Shown one piece after another: positions 1-12,932 of a stretch of DNA of 64,000 bases; position 1 is the stretch's first letter, and the number at the start of each line of letters is the position of its first letter. Position numbers and translations under genes: made by a program. The notes under the pieces are model-generated. The model searched no databases. It saw nothing but the letters and a program-made list of their open reading frames with translations, and was not told where the DNA came from. Source of the stretch: Artemisia argyi. Lineage: Eukaryota; Streptophyta; Magnoliopsida; Asterales; Asteraceae. The DNA lies in the NCBI GenBank assembly GCA_030686995.1, contig CM060703.1, positions 119,580,861-119,644,860 on the forward strand, in the 5' to 3' direction.

Positions 1-303
1 GAAAGTGTAGGAACTGAAGTTGCCATATTCTTCAAATTATGATCAGGGACTAAACTTGAACTTTGATGAATCTCTGACAACTTCTTATTATGAGATTTCT
101 TTGATTATTTTGCTTCCCTGGCTCCAGCTTTTGCCTTTTCCAATCTCGTGCTCGTTTTTTGTCGGTTTTAGCTTTGTTTTTGTTCATTTTTCACATATCC
201 GTACCTGCACATACACAAATACAAAAACACACATTTTCTTGGCATATTTGGTTAGTATTTGCTATTTTTGGTCTAAAAAGGATGTGTGAAAAAACACACA
301 TCA
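1..303 (-). repeat. 3' LTR of element A, partial
   Basis: This stretch matches 12616-12932 with scattered substitutions and indels. In element sense it begins with TGATGTGTG and a short hairpin; only its first 303 bases are in the window. Confidence 0.9.
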
Positions 304-320
304 AAATCCCCCAGACTAAG
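304..320 (-). other. Polypurine tract of element A
   Basis: On the minus strand the bases abutting the 3' LTR read CTTAGTCTGGGGGATTT, the plus-strand primer position expected directly upstream of a 3' LTR. Elements B and C carry a similar GTGTGGGGGAT tract. Confidence 0.75.
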
Positions 321-2238
321 GTATTGCCGTGTCCTCACGCAATGTCATCACCTCACGCTTAAGAGATAAATAATTTCAAAACCTCTCTTTACTGACGTTG
401 TAAAGTAGCAATGATGTTCAAAAGAGATATCAGAATCATTTATTCTAAAAAATGCTTCGTTTTCTGATTTTCACGAATAATAACTACTACTACTCTTTTT
501 GTATTTTTTTCATTTTTATATATGTGATGGTTTGCTTTGACTTTCATTATCAATTCTTATATGTTGATAACTTTCAGGGTCAACGAGTAGAAACACTTCT
601 CACAGAGAAGAGACCATACGGATAAAAATCGTCATCCTTGATTTTTCACAAGCCCCCAAACTAAGCGTAAAATCGAGATCATTGTTTATCCACAAGTTAA
701 ATGCTAACACTACCCACAAAAGTTACTTGTGTAATTACCGCTTGTTCCCAGTTCCGAAGTTTGGTATCTCAAGATTTTAATTTGTGAGAAATGAATTGCT
801 TCATATTTTCTCGTTTTGATATTTGTTAGTCCGATAAGAGCACAAAATTTGAACGCTAAGTAGTTTCCAAACTTTCCCTCGAAAACCCCTGCATACAAAA
901 ATCGGGTCCACATGAAGGTCTCTGATTTAACACAATTTGTGGGGGCCCCCCTTTTTATTTACAACCGAGACATCCCATGTTTGAGACCTGAAATGGAAGC
1001 TTTTTATTAGGGAAACCCCCGGAGTCGAAGCTTGGCATTTTTGCATAATTATAAGCACTTTAATAATATTTGGTCCTTAGTCCTTTATTTCTTTTACAAC
1101 AACGGTTTATGAGCCGCCAAGATGTAAGAGCTTTATTATGACCTTGGATTTATATCTGCTACTTTTTATAGCTTTGGATTCCTCTACCTTTTTATTTGGC
1201 TTTGGATTATTATTATTGATATTCATAATCATATGCCAAACCCGGAGTCCTACGGCCTTTACTAAGATCACAACATCGGCTGCGAACTGGCAAGATGCAA
1301 TAGTCTATTTCACCGTAACACTGGCAGTACCCCTATGTGTACCAAACCCCCATATGCAGAGATTTTGTTGGGAACGAGAAAAAACTAATTATTGCCCAAA
1401 CCCCATACACTTAATTAATCCTAGAGATCTATTTTTATTGGTGTGCAATCTTGTGGGAACAATGAGGCCACAAGTACCTTTCGTGGGCTCTAAAGAGATC
1501 CAACTACTCCATGTTTAGCACGAAACTTCTAAATAAACTCTATCATTCCTCGATGTCCGCAAATTTAAAATCTCAAGTAATGAGATCCACGGATGCTTAG
1601 CCATAATCTTTTGATTATATTGGTTAAGGGAGACGAGCTAGGGCTCAACACGGCCGGTCAAGTCGAAACATTTATTTCTACTCTCGCCGGTAGGAAAGTC
1701 AAAACAAGGTGTCAAAACTTATTATTCATATCATATATTTTTTCATTTTTTTCATTCATCATTTTTTTTTACATATAAAAAGGTGACAAAAATTTTAAAA
1801 TTTTGGTGGAAAAACGGAGTTGCGCAAGTTAACAGCTCAGACGATGGTACAGGTCAAATCCAATCGAAGATTCACCCCCCCCCCCCCCCCAAACTAAAGT
1901 GAAACATTGTCCTTAATGTTTTAAGGGTACGGGTAGTCTTACGTAAAATCTAAGGCCGTTTATTAGGTATGCCAAGAGATAACGTTAGTCGATAAGATTT
2001 TGGATATGGTGAATTTTCGAAAGAGCAGTGAAGAATGAGACTCGAGTGGAGAGAACGACAAACCACGAGCACGAGAGTCCTCAAACTTCGGGTAAATTCC
2101 TGAACATTCACAAACAACCACGAAAACACGAGTTTGGAAAGGGTCGCCCCCCTCACGTCACGATACTTAGAAAATAGAAAAGAAAATGAAAATGGATAAG
2201 CATGGGGTGCCTCCCATGAAGCGCTTGATTTTGATTAC
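321..2238 (-). other. Post-pol untranslated region of element A
   Basis: About 1.9 kb lies between the end of pol and the PPT, where some Athila elements carry an env-like ORF. No convincing minus-strand ORF with membrane segments is present. It holds a C16 run on the plus strand (1875-1890), equivalent to the G tracts of B and C. I could not recognise the stem-loop modules of B and C here, perhaps because of decay. Confidence 0.6.
1875..1890 (-). repeat. Internal G-tract (C16 on plus strand)
   Basis: The run follows a minus-strand context containing AGGACAATGTTTCAC. The same arrangement occurs in B at 41963-41981 and in C at 32291-32308. Confidence 0.8.
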
Positions 2239-2260
2239 CGAGTCACATGAGCTTGACTCG
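2239..2260 (-). other. Stop-proximal stem-loop of element A
   Basis: CGAGTC and GACTCG arms face each other across a short loop, starting 10 nt after the pol stop at 2271-2273. Equivalent hairpins sit at 42539-42558 (B) and 32078-32097 (C). Confidence 0.7.
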
Positions 2261-2270
2261 ATCCCCGAAT

Positions 2271-5200
2271 TTATTTATCCTTAGGGAAAGTTTGGAGATC
2301 CGGGACAACCATGGGTGGTATGTCCCCTCCGAAGTAATGTTTGAGACGATGACCATTCACCTTAAAGTTGGGACCATTAGGTTGAGCAAGCTCAATGGTT
2401 CCATAAGGAAAATACTTGGGTAATGGTGAATGGTCCAGACCAACGGGTTTTTAGCTTGCCCGAGAAAATCTTCAATCGAGAATTGAAAAGAAGGACTCGG
2501 TCACCAACATTGAAGACGCGATCTTTAATTTTAGCATCATGAATCCTCTTTGTCTTCTCTTTGTAGATCAAATAATTCTCATAGGCTTGATTATGAAGCT
2601 CGACTAATTTATTCAATTGAACTTTACGATGATCACCCGCGGTTTGTAGGTCAAAATTAGCATGTTTCAAGGCCCAGTAGGCCTTGTGCTCAAGTTCAAA
2701 GGGCAAATGGCAGGCCTTCCCGTAAACCAGCTTGTATGGAGTGCACCCAATGGGTGTTTTGTAAGCTGTACGGAAAGCCCAAAGTGCATCATCTAACTTA
2801 TCGGCCCATAAAGCACGATGTTCACCTACGGTCCTTTCTAAAATTCGTTTTAAGCCACGATTGGAGACCTCAACTTGTCTACTTTTCTGTGGATGATATG
2901 CCATTGAAAGACGATGTGTGACACCATATTTGAGCATAACTTTAGCGAATTAGTCATTACCACCAAATCGGCCGAAGAGACTTTTGAGAAATTTTACTAC
3001 AACTCGGGCGTCATTGGTGGGGAGCACCTTCGCTTCAACCCATTTAGACAAGTAGTCGACGGCCACGAGTATATATTTGTTACCACGAGAAGACGGGAAT
3101 GGACCCATGAAATCGATACCCCAGACGTCAAAAATTTCACAGACTTGGATAGCATTTTGAGGCATCTCGTCCTTCTGAGAAATTTTTCCTTGACGCTGGC
3201 AAGAATCAGATGATTTAACCAACTCATGAGCATCCCGGTAAATCGTCGGCCAATCGAAGCCGGAGTCAAATACATTCTTAGCGGTGAAGTTGGCACCATG
3301 ATGTCCCCCCGTGGGTCCATTGTGGCATGCCATAAAAATGTCAGTGGCTTCTTTGCCGTGAACACACCGCCGGATCACTTGATCCGCACAAATCTTAAAC
3401 AAGTCGGGGTCGTCCCAGAAATAAGGCTTAACATCTTTGAAGAATTTCTTCTTTTGCTAGAACGACATCCCTTTTCGGATAAAATTCCCCGCATGGTAAT
3501 TCGCAAAGTCGGCGAACCATGGGGTACTAGAATCACAATGTGATAAACTCCCCAATGTCTCGAGAGGAAATACTTCATTAATTTCCTTTTTCTCTAAAAC
3601 ACTTTGATGGGGATTCTCTAAACGTGATAGGTGATCAGCAGCAAGGTTCTCAGCTCCCTTTTTGTCTCGAATTTCAACATTGAATTCTTGAAGGAGTAGA
3701 ACCCACCGCATCAAGCGGGGCTTAGCATCTTGCTTTGCCATTAGGTATTTAAGAGCCGAATGATCCGTATACACTATGCATTTTTTCAAGAGCAAATAAG
3801 GTCGAAACTTTTCAAAAGCGTAAATGACGGCTAACATTTCTTTCTCAGTAGTCGTATAATGGTATTGAGCATCGGTCATAGTTTTACTAGCATAATGTAT
3901 CGGCTGAAAATGTTTAGACTTGCGTTGCCCCAAGATTGCACCAATGGCATAATCGCTCGCATCCCACATTAGCTCAAAAGGCAAGTCCCAATCGGGGGCA
4001 ACTAAGATAGGAGCCTCCGTTAACTTCTTTTTCAGGATGTTAAATGCTTCGATGCATTCATTTGAGAAGATAAACGGAGCATCTTTTTCAAGCAAGTGGG
4101 TCAGGGGCCGGGCTATCTTAGAAAAGTCTTGGATGAAACGTCGGCAAAAGCTGGCATGACCGAGAAAACTTCTAAATCCTTTAACGGTGGTGGGATGAGG
4201 TAATTTTGCAATCACATCGACTTTAGCTCTATCGACCTCAATCCCGGATTTCGATATCTTATGGACGAGGATAATGCCCTCTTTGACCATGAAATGGCAC
4301 TTCTCCCAATTTAGAACCAAGTTGGTGTCTTCACACCATTTCAGCATACTTTCTAAATGGGAGAGGCAAGAAGTGAAAGAATCTCCATAAACCGAGAAAT
4401 CATCCATGAATATTTCCATGGTTTTCTCGATTATGTCTGAGAATATAGACATCATACACCTTTGGAACGTGCCTAGAGCATTGCATAAGCTGAAAGGCAT
4501 ACGACGATAGGCAAACGTTCCATAAGGACAAGTAAAGGTTGTCTTTTCCTGGTCCGGAGGGTCAATCAGTATTTGAAAACAGCCAGAAAATCCATCAAGA
4601 AAACAATAGAACTCATTTCCCGCTAGGCGTTCTAGCATTTGATCCATAAATAGAAGTGGGAAATGGTCCTTACGAGTCACATCATTCAATTTTCGATAAT
4701 CAATACAAACTCTCCATCCGGTAACAAGACGTGTCAGAATCAATTCATTATTATTCATTAGTCACGACGGTCATTCCACCTTTCTTCGGTACGCAGTGGA
4801 CCGGGCTAACCCAGGTGCTATCCGAGATTGGATAAATCATTCCGGCATCGAGGAGTTTGATAACTTCCTTTTTGATAACCTCATGAATTTTCGGGCTAGC
4901 CCGTCGTTGTTGCTGAACGGACGGTTAGTAATTGTCTTCAAGTAAGATCTTATGCGTGCAAAAACGAGGGTCGATACCCTTGATATCGGATATTTTCCAA
5001 GAGATGGCACGTTTATGCTTCTTGAGCACATCTAAGAGACGGTTCTTCTCCTCATCTTTAAGTTCTTTAGAAATTATGACGGGAAGTTTGTCGGTTCCTT
5101 CCAAAAATGCGTATTCGAGATGAGGAGGCAAATCCTTGAGCTCGGGCTCCGGAGGATTCTCAGTAGACGGCTTAACTTCTTTAACATCGGCAATTTTAAG

Positions 5201-6550
5201 GTCCATCGGAGGGAGGGACGGGTTGGGATCTTCATTTAATAATTTCTCAATCAAAAGAACATCTCCCTCCGGGTCGCAATCGGAATGATCAATTTCCAGT
5301 GAAATCGAATCATTAGCAAGAAAGGCCTTGATCTCTTCCCAAGCAAGATCACTTCCCTCAAACGGAGTAAGGGAAGGGGAAGGATTGGAAATAATCGGTT
5401 CAAAAAAAGGAGTGGGATTGCCACTCGAAGCATTTTCGGTAAATCCAAGTAACTCTTGAGCATACTCCTCCGTAACTTCGTCAATAACATCGACTCGGTT
5501 AACGGAAACATGATCATAATCGGAGGAGTATCTCGAGGTTTGATTGAGATTGAACGTAACGGCTTCATTTCCAACATGTAAGGTAATCTCCTCATCGTAA
5601 ACATCAATTAAAGCATGGCCAGTCCGTAGGAATCCTCTTCCGAGAATGAGAGGAACCCGTGGATCAGCATCAAAATCAACAATGACAAAATCGGCAGGGA
5701 AATTAAATTTTCCCACATTGACGAAAATATCCTCAGCTATACCAATTGGTCGAGACGTAGATCGGTCGGCAATCTCGAGGGTCATACAAGTCGGAGTCAA
5801 ATTGGGTAAAGACAACTTCTTCTAAATGGATAACGGCATTAGGTTAATGCTAGCACCAAGATCGGCCAAGGCGAAGCATTGAACCATCCCAGGGAAATTA
5901 CATGGAATGAGAAATCGACCGGGGTCTTCAAGCTTTTTGGGAAGCTTTTTGAGGATAACCGCCGAGCAATTCTCATTCATCTGGGTTCTTGACTTTTCAA
6001 ACAATTTTTCTTTGTTATTTAAAAGACCCTTTAGCATTGAAGCAAATTTAGGCATCAAAAGTATAGCATCCGCTAGAGTTATGTCAAAATGTAGTTCTTG
6101 AAAAACATGGAAAAACTTTTCCATCTGAATTTTATCTTTCTCACGGTGCTTTTGTTCGTTTAAGCGTGACGGATAAGGCAAATTTGTTTTGACGGGAATT
6201 TCAGTTTCGTTAACAACTTTATCTTTTCCTTTAGACGTTGGGACCACCGAAGGTTGGATGTTCTCGGTCCTTCCATTATTACTAGGAATTTCCATATCCG
6301 TTGTCGCCTCGGTTTCACGGACGACTACCTTTGGAGACGAAGAAGAAGGGGTAATCGGAGCCGTTGGTCCATCGATTATAACACCACTCCTAGTCGTGAT
6401 TGCCTTAGAATCGCCCCTCGGGTTAGCGATCGTGTTTCTTGGAAGAGTACCCGAGCCCGAGGGTCGATCATTTAAAGACTTCTTAATCTCAGTGATTTCC
6501 TTAGTTAGTAATTCCTGAGTTTTAATTAAATTCTGATTTTGCAGCAGCAA
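2271..6550 (-). pseudogene. Athila A pol remnant (protease, RT, RNase H, integrase)
   Basis: Compared with the intact counterpart in element B, the order is protease ([13 protein letters not shown] near 5850), RT (DYRKLN near 4700, FMDDF near 4400), RNase H ([10 protein letters not shown] near 3960), the zinc-binding and core integrase (near 3340-2800), and a C-terminal domain with [13 protein letters not shown]. Stop codons interrupt it at 5822-5824, 4925-4927, 3457-3459 and 2950-2952, mostly in the same frame. A frameshift lies near 4760 and another near 2415. Just before the 2950 stop, about 14 codons present in B are missing, and these include the SDRG aspartate of the DDE triad. It cannot encode a working polyprotein. 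Confidence 0.9.
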
Positions 6551-8020
6551 TTATTTAATCAATTCATCTGAGGTTGGCTGATTCTGATTCACAAATGGAT
6601 TTTGAAAACTTTGACCACAATTGTTGTTATTGAAACCTTGATTTTGAAAATTCTGATTTCCATGATTATAATTCCCATGATTAGCATTGTGAAAATTTCC
6701 AAAATTTCCTTAAAAATTCCCTTGAGTCGGGCCTTGATTATAATTTCCCCGATTTTGATTTTGAAAACCATGATTTTGATTTTGAAAACCATTGTTCATC
6801 CGATTTTGATTAGCATTTTGATTCTGGTTAAATTGATGATTTCGGTTTTACACATTTTGGTTTACTTGATTGACTTGATTAACTGGATTGACTTGATTTG
6901 GTTGAGTGACACCGGGTAGTCCAACAAAATGGTTTGAACTGTAGCTGAGAAGATTTCGATCTCCTTGAAGATGTGGGTAACCGTTGCCACCAATATTTGT
7001 AGCATAAGAACCGGTTAACGTACATTCGTTATACGGATGTGGACCACCACAAGTTACACAACCCTGATTGATGACATTCACTTGATGATTTGATTTTTCA
7101 AAAGACATAGCACCGACTTTTTTAGTAAGAGCCACCAACATACTCATCACTTCATCATTCGTTTTATTATTAGTGTTAGAAACTTGAGGTTTATTTCTTG
7201 ACATTCTCACACGAGCCTTATTCTCGATTATCATGAAAGCATCGTTCGTGTTTTGAGCCAACAAGTTCCCTCCCGCAGCAGAATTGAGTAAGTCTTGGTC
7301 AACATGACATAACCCATTGTAGAAAGTATCAATCTGCTGAAGGGATGTGAACCCATGGTTCGGACATTTTTCCATCAAATCTTTGAATCGATCCCAAGCT
7401 TCGCTGAACGACTCATCAAAAGCTTGTTGGAATCGAAAGATTTGGGAACGAAGGTTAGACGTTTTAGAAGGAGGATAGAAGTAATTCAAAAACTTGGACG
7501 CAAGATCGTTCCAAGTGTGAATCGAATTCGGCGGTTCCTTTTCCAGCCAAGTCCGGGCTGCCCCTTTAAGGGAGAAAGGAAATAACTTCAATTTCACCAC
7601 ATCGTGAGGAACTTGATTCATGCGAATGGTCTCAGCGATGTCGGCGAAATTTCTTATGTGAGCATATGGGTCTTCGTGTTAAAACCCGTGAAAAGATATA
7701 CTTGTGAGATTGAGTAATCCGTGATTAATCTCAAAATTAGCATTGATTTCGGGTATCACGATGGCTCTCCTCACACCATTGAATGGTGATTGGAGTTGTT
7801 CCTCTATCGGACGTGGATCGAAAGCCGGTTGTGGTCCCATCGGAGGGATCACATTGTTTTGAGCTCCACCCATCGGCGGGGGTCCCAAGTGTTGCTCGTT
7901 CGGGTTCATTTCCTCCGTATTAGGAAAAAGAACTCGGTGTGTATGATGAAACAAACTTTCTGGATTTGAAAGCGGTGAAACAAGTCGTTTAGACGTTGAA
8001 CGTGTGTTCATACACCACAA
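6551..8020 (-). pseudogene. Athila A gag remnant
   Basis: Starting at the ATG at 8018-8020, this reads as a capsid/nucleocapsid protein: a proline-rich N-terminus, the plant retrotransposon gag domain (around WLEKEPPNSIHTWNDLASKF and FYPPSK, near 7560-7450) and a CX2CX3HX4C knuckle, CVTCGGPHPYNEC, near 7060. An Asn/Gln-rich tail follows and joins pol in the same frame. TAA stops at 7679-7681 and 6848-6850, and further ones near 6710 and 6555, break it. The Asn/Gln-rich tail is shared with element B. Confidence 0.85.
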
Positions 8021-8369
8021 AAATCAAATTTTGAAAAATAAAAGGAAAATCAAATTTGAAAAGGAAAATCTTTTTGTATTTTTATTTTATAAAGCAAAAT
8101 TCAAAAACTTAATCTTTTGTTTTTTTTTTCTTTTTCAAACGTTACGTTAATTGTAAACCGTTTCCCTTAAATCTACTCGTGACGGAACGGGAGAGAAGAA
8201 TGGATCTCTCTTCAGCTTGCAATTTAATGTCAAAGCTTCCGTATTTTCCGCTTATTCAGTCGTAGAATCCAAAGTAATCTGATTAGCAACTAATTTCACG
8301 CGTTATTATATTGAGAAGCTTATTTGGTTTACAACGCCCACCCTTCAACGGGAGAGTCGAGGCTGTAAC

Positions 8370-8456
<87 letters not shown>
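8370..8456. repeat. (TTA)n microsatellite
   Basis: About 29 uninterrupted TTA units lie inside the insert in the leader of element A. Confidence 0.97.
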
Positions 8457-8693
8457 TTGAAAACTGATGACGTCTAGTCTATATTTGGGCCACGAGCCCA
8501 AATGATAAACATCACTAAGGCCCAAACCCACCATGAGTGGGCTATCATAACTTGGGCTCACGTAGACCCAAGCCCAACCAAACTATTTATGGTCTAGATA
8601 AGGATCTTCTATCTATGGATAAAGATCCTTGGACCGGATAAGCACCATGCGTGAGAAACGTAAGGAGCACGAAACCTACGAGGATTCTGCGCC

Positions 8694-8700
8694 TATATAA
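8694..8700 (+). promoter_or_regulatory. TATA-like box in LTR-like insert
   Basis: TATATAA follows a GC-richer stretch and precedes AAGG, as in plant LTR promoters. It is read on the plus strand, opposite to element A. Confidence 0.4.
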
Positions 8701-9050
8701 GGAATGACATAATTCTCATTAAAGGTACGATTCACAAACCCTAAAACTCTTTACAAGAACCCTAAAACCGATTACTTACTCTCACGCCGGAGGATAATCG
8801 TGGGAGACAATCCCACGATAAGCCTAACGGTGTTTGTTTGTTTTCTTAGTGCGCAGGTTTCAAGCATTAAGAGCTAATTGGTACGAGAGCAAGAGCCCAA
8901 ACTAGGAACGCCCAACTTTTGTATCAACAAAAACACTTTAGGAAAAGTGTTTTTGATTTTTCAATTTTTTTGGTTTTTATAGAAAATATATACAAGGAAG
9001 GTTTTCAAAACACAATTTCAAAAACGAAAATCAAAAATTCACTTCAACCT

Positions 9051-9068
9051 TCCCCGGCAGCGGAGCCA
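9051..9068 (-). other. Primer binding site (tRNA-Asp type) of element A
   Basis: On the minus strand this reads TGGCTCCGCTGCCGGGGA, one base off the Athila-type PBS complementary to tRNA-Asp that is perfect in B and C. It lies 4 bases inside the 5' LTR boundary. Confidence 0.85.
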
Positions 9069-9072
9069 AAAT

Positions 9073-12000
9073 TGATTCGTGAGAAAATCAAGTTATATAT
9101 AGTATAGTATTACTCAAGAGATCCGCAAAGAAATACGGATAACCCGAGGTCGTAGTCCGTGTGAAGGATGAATGGAATTTCGAATTCCTGATTCGTGAAA
9201 CGTGTCGTGAAAGTGGTAAAAAGTGATTTGATGAGATTATACTAATGAATTAGTAAATGAAGCACAAATAATCACTTAAGCACGTATTTCAAATAAGGCA
9301 ACTAGAAACGTATCGTAAAATCAAAAACGTAAGCTTAAACGTAAAATAAACGCTAACGTACGAAATAAAACGCGACTTTTAAGCTACACTACTCCTATGG
9401 ACTTGAAAATAATTTTGAAAAGTTAAAAATGATAAAAGAAAATTTTAAGAAAAAGAAAAAAAATATATATATATATTTTTTTTTTGACTTTTTGTTTTTT
9501 TTTTTTTTTATGAATTAAAAACTAATTAACTAATTAGAAATTAATAGAAAATGCAAATAAGATGAGAAAAATGACAAATAAATTTTAAAATTTATAAATA
9601 ACTAAAAAGTACTTTTAAAACTAAAAACAAAATTTTTTTGGCTTTTTGTGTAATTTTTGGGAATTAAAAACTATTTAATCTAATTAAAAATTCAAATTAA
9701 ATGTAAAATAAATGGGAAAAATGCAAAATAAATTTCTAAAATTCTAAAATAAATGAAAATAAATTTCTAAAATATTTTTGGATTTTTCTTGAATTTTTCT
9801 GATTTTTTTGGATTTTTTTAGTAATTAAAAAGTATTAAAAATGGAATAAAAATGAAAATAAAATAAGAAAAATAGCAAATCAACTTGGAAAATTTTGAAA
9901 ACTTCAGGGAAAATCTAAAATATTATTATAAAGCTAGGAAAAATTTGAAAAGTTGAAAATAAGCTGTGGAAGTGCAATAAGCTGTGAAACTGCTTAATCA
10001 AAGTGCTTATTTAAAAGCACAGTTGACCAATTTTGACCAAATCTTAACCAGGTGTATTGTAGACTCAAATTTACTTAATTGAACAGAAGTTAGACCAAAA
10101 TGAACACAGAAACACAGGTTATGGTCCCAACAGGAGAAATAAGCATAAGATATAAAGGCAAATAAGCAAACAGATGAAGCAAATAAGCAAAAGCCAATGG
10201 CAATAGCAACTAAAAACTTAAAGTGATAGAGATGAAAAATTAAACTCAGATTTGAACCACTAATGAAAACTTGCAGCCCTACTCTATAAAGCAGGTACTT
10301 AAGCAAACCACTTACTAAAATAAGCCAATAAACCTACTATAATAAGCTGTTGAGTGCAAAATTATGGGGGCAAAATGCTCACTATCCACCTGAGATCTCA
10401 AAGGAATCAATAAATCAGATACTAGAACCAATTTAAAGACCTAAAAGTACCCTAGGAAATTGCTTAATAACTGATGAGCAGGGGAGAATAGTGTCAAACA
10501 GACAACTTCCAATGGCTTTTCAAATAAGCATATAAGTTCCAATACTGAAAATACTTTTCAATTCTGTTTCTCAAACTGCAAGGCTTTTCAAATCCACTTT
10601 TCAAAATGATTTCAAAATAGTATTAATCTCTAAAACTGATCTCAAAGTATAGTCCAAAAAACTGTATGCAACTTTTTGACTTTTTATGAAAACTTTGACT
10701 AATCTGAGTTTGCTTCTGTCTTAATTGATCACCTAAGATGTAATAAGCTAATGTGCAACTAAACTAAGCTTTATAACACTAAAATGCAACTATAATTGAG
10801 CTTATGTAACTAAATTCCAAAATGGCTAACTATTATAATGAAATGAAACACTAGTTTGACTTTATTATTGAAATGACCAATAAACTAATGTTGTATGCAG
10901 TCTAAATGATCCCTAAGGGACTTAACTATATCCACCACAACCTCTGAAACACCCCAGATATCAGCAAACAACATAATGCCAAACACCCCTTAATATGTGA
11001 CTGTCTCACAGAAAATTACCACAGTACCAACAAATGCTTATCCAATCCAAACCTATGTCACCAATATGATCTAACAATTCTCAAATTACTAAGAAAATCA
11101 AATCTCGGATCCAAAAACTACTAGCAACACAGATCCACAGAACAGAACAATGAAACAGTGCACAATTCAGTTCAAACTATTATGAAATATGATGAAAGAA
11201 AACTACTAGAAAGCTAATTAAGATGCAACTATTATTAATAAAACATGAATAAGTAGAACTAAGCAGATCTACACTACTGATGCAATTTTAGAAAAATAAA
11301 AATTGGAAAACTTACAAAGTAAATTCCCCCTCAGCTCAAACAGAGGGGGTTCACTAAGCTTGCCTGTCTTTTGACAGGCCAAGTGGCTCCTTCTTGGCTG
11401 CCTTTTACTCCCACCAATAAGCACAGCTTATTATAATAAGCTTTCATAGTTTGACCAACTTTGACTTTATGATTTTGATATTTAAATGACACAATAAGTT
11501 CACAACAACTATTAATTAGTTGATATGAATTTATCAGAACAAAACTAATTTTAAACTTAAATAAGAAATTTAGAGAATATTTTTTTTTCTGATTTTAGTA
11601 TTTTTTTTTTTTTTTGATTTTTGCTTTTAGATAAAACAGTAATGTAGGATAGGAATTTAAGCTATCAATTAAAGCTACTAATGAGTAAATAACAACAATA
11701 AGCTAAAAGGAACTTGAACAATAAGCTGAGATTAAAAGAAACTTGGATTATATTAATAATAATAAAAAGAGTACAATATTTTTGGAAAAGGAAAATTACA
11801 ATGAAACTTTAAGACAGAAAACTAAAAATTATGATAAATCCTACACACTCTAACTGTGATGGAGGGGGGTATATATACTTGAGGCAAGAGGCTCTTGTGA
11901 ATTGCCAAGTCACCAATCCGTGTCATTTTGTGCTTCTTTGAGTGATTGTAAGCCGTGTGATCTCCTTCCAGATGATTCCATTAATCCTTAGCCCTTGATT

Positions 12001-12932
12001 GATTGATGTGATTGAACACTATCCTGCGTGTGTGATACTATTGGTCCACGTGTGATTCCCTCTGTCATATCTGACATTCTCTGTCATACGTCAGGACTTC
12101 TAGAAGGTCCAATGATGAGGTAATTATTGCATAATTGAGGGTAATTTGGGTGTGGTGATTTTAGGGTTCTAGGGGAACAGTAATAATACTAGGTAAAAAT
12201 TGGTTTGGGGGGCGGGAAATGGGATTGGGGGTGTTTTATTATTTGTTGATTGACTTGGTTGACCGGGTTAAGGGATGGTTTGGACCGGGTTGCTGGGGTA
12301 AACGGGTAAAGTGGGAGGTGGACTGGGTAGTATTATTTAGGGGGTGGGCTTTTGGTTTGTTGTGGGCTTTAGGGAGTAACAGGTTAGGATTTGGATTGGA
12401 TAAAAACATGGACTGGTTATATTTTTAGTTTTTCGCTTTTTACACTTAATAATACCAAGGACCAATTATGTAATACTAAAAATCCCAGGGACTGAATTTG
12501 ACAATCTTTAATAATATCTTCCAAGGGCTCTTATTGTCATTCTTTGATTTCTGAAGGACCACTGTTGAAATTTCTTCAATTTTTCTTTGAGGGATCATTT
12601 TTGTAAATTCCTGAAAGTGTAGGAACTGAAGTTGCCATATTCTTTAAATTATGATCAGGGACTAAACTTGAACTTTGATGAATCTCTGACGACTTCTTAT
12701 GCAATTATGAGCTTTCTTTGATTATTTTGCTTCCCCGGCTCCGGCTTTTGACCTTTTTGCAATCTCGTGCTCGTTTTTTGTCGGTTTTAGCTTTGTTTTT
12801 GTTCATTTTTCACATATCCGTACCTGCACATACACAAATACAAAAACACACATTTTCTTGGCATATTTGGTTAGTATTGGTATTTTTGGTATGATTTTGG
12901 TCTTAAAAGGATGTGTGAAAAAGCACACATCA
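9073..12932 (-). repeat. 5' LTR of element A
   Basis: About 3.86 kb, with ends TGATTCGTGAG and CACACATCA on the plus strand (so TG...CA in element sense). It is A/T rich, packed with AATAAGC-type motifs near 10140-10350, and carries the periodic sequence GGGACTAAACTTGAA near the U3 tip (12570-12700). The LTR has no ORF of note. Confidence 0.88.
11870..11878 (-). promoter_or_regulatory. TATA-like box in LTR of element A
   Basis: TATATATAC on the minus strand, preceding CCCCCCTCC, sits roughly 1.06 kb from the U3 start, as expected for the U3 promoter. Confidence 0.5.

Larger units (their letters stand above)
8341..8906 (+). mobile_element. LTR-like insert of unknown family flanked by AACGCCCA
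   Basis: A 566-bp block is flanked by the 8-bp direct repeat AACGCCCA (8333-8340 and 8907-8914). It contains a TTA microsatellite, then sequence with a TATA box (8694-8700), a GCCGGAGG motif and TTGGTACGAGAGC near 8879, which looks like a primer-binding site. The second half resembles the U3-R-U5 of a Tat/Retand-type LTR on the plus strand. An 8-bp duplication is not usual for LTR elements, so the mechanism is unclear. Confidence 0.4.
8021..9050 (-). other. Leader between PBS and gag of element A, with an insert
   Basis: The leader near 8160-8290 and 8915-9050 resembles that of B (shared GCAATTTAATGTCA motif). The middle, 8341-8906, is foreign and is listed separately. I see no coding potential here; a poly-Asn reading frame comes only from the TTA microsatellite. 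Confidence 0.6.
1..12932 (-). mobile_element. Athila-type Ty3/gypsy LTR retrotransposon A (decayed)
   Basis: The element reads on the minus strand: 5' LTR at the right, PBS at 9051-9068, gag, pol, 3' untranslated region, PPT, and a 3' LTR truncated by the window start. The Asp-tRNA-type PBS, the gag-protease-RT-RNase H-integrase order and close similarity to element B place it in the Athila lineage. The two LTR copies differ at many positions and by small indels, and the coding region holds numerous in-frame stops, a frameshift and a catalytic deletion, so this is an old inactive copy. No target duplication can be checked because the left end lies outside the window. Confidence 0.9.

Noticed and set aside
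1138..1518. Hydrophobic 126-codon plus-strand ORF in the 3' region of A
   Set aside because: It runs against the element and shows no domain; likely a chance frame in T-rich sequence.
2950..6550. Endogenous pararetrovirus (caulimovirus-like) sequence
   Set aside because: There is an integrase with its zinc domain, LTRs, a PBS and a PPT, all of which fit Ty3/gypsy; no movement protein is present.
8283..8561. ORF with a poly-Asn stretch
   Set aside because: Produced by the (TTA)n microsatellite read on the minus strand.
9073..12932. Host gene or RNA gene inside the long LTR
   Set aside because: The sequence is entirely LTR with only short chance ORFs; no tRNA or rRNA pattern was seen anywhere in the window.
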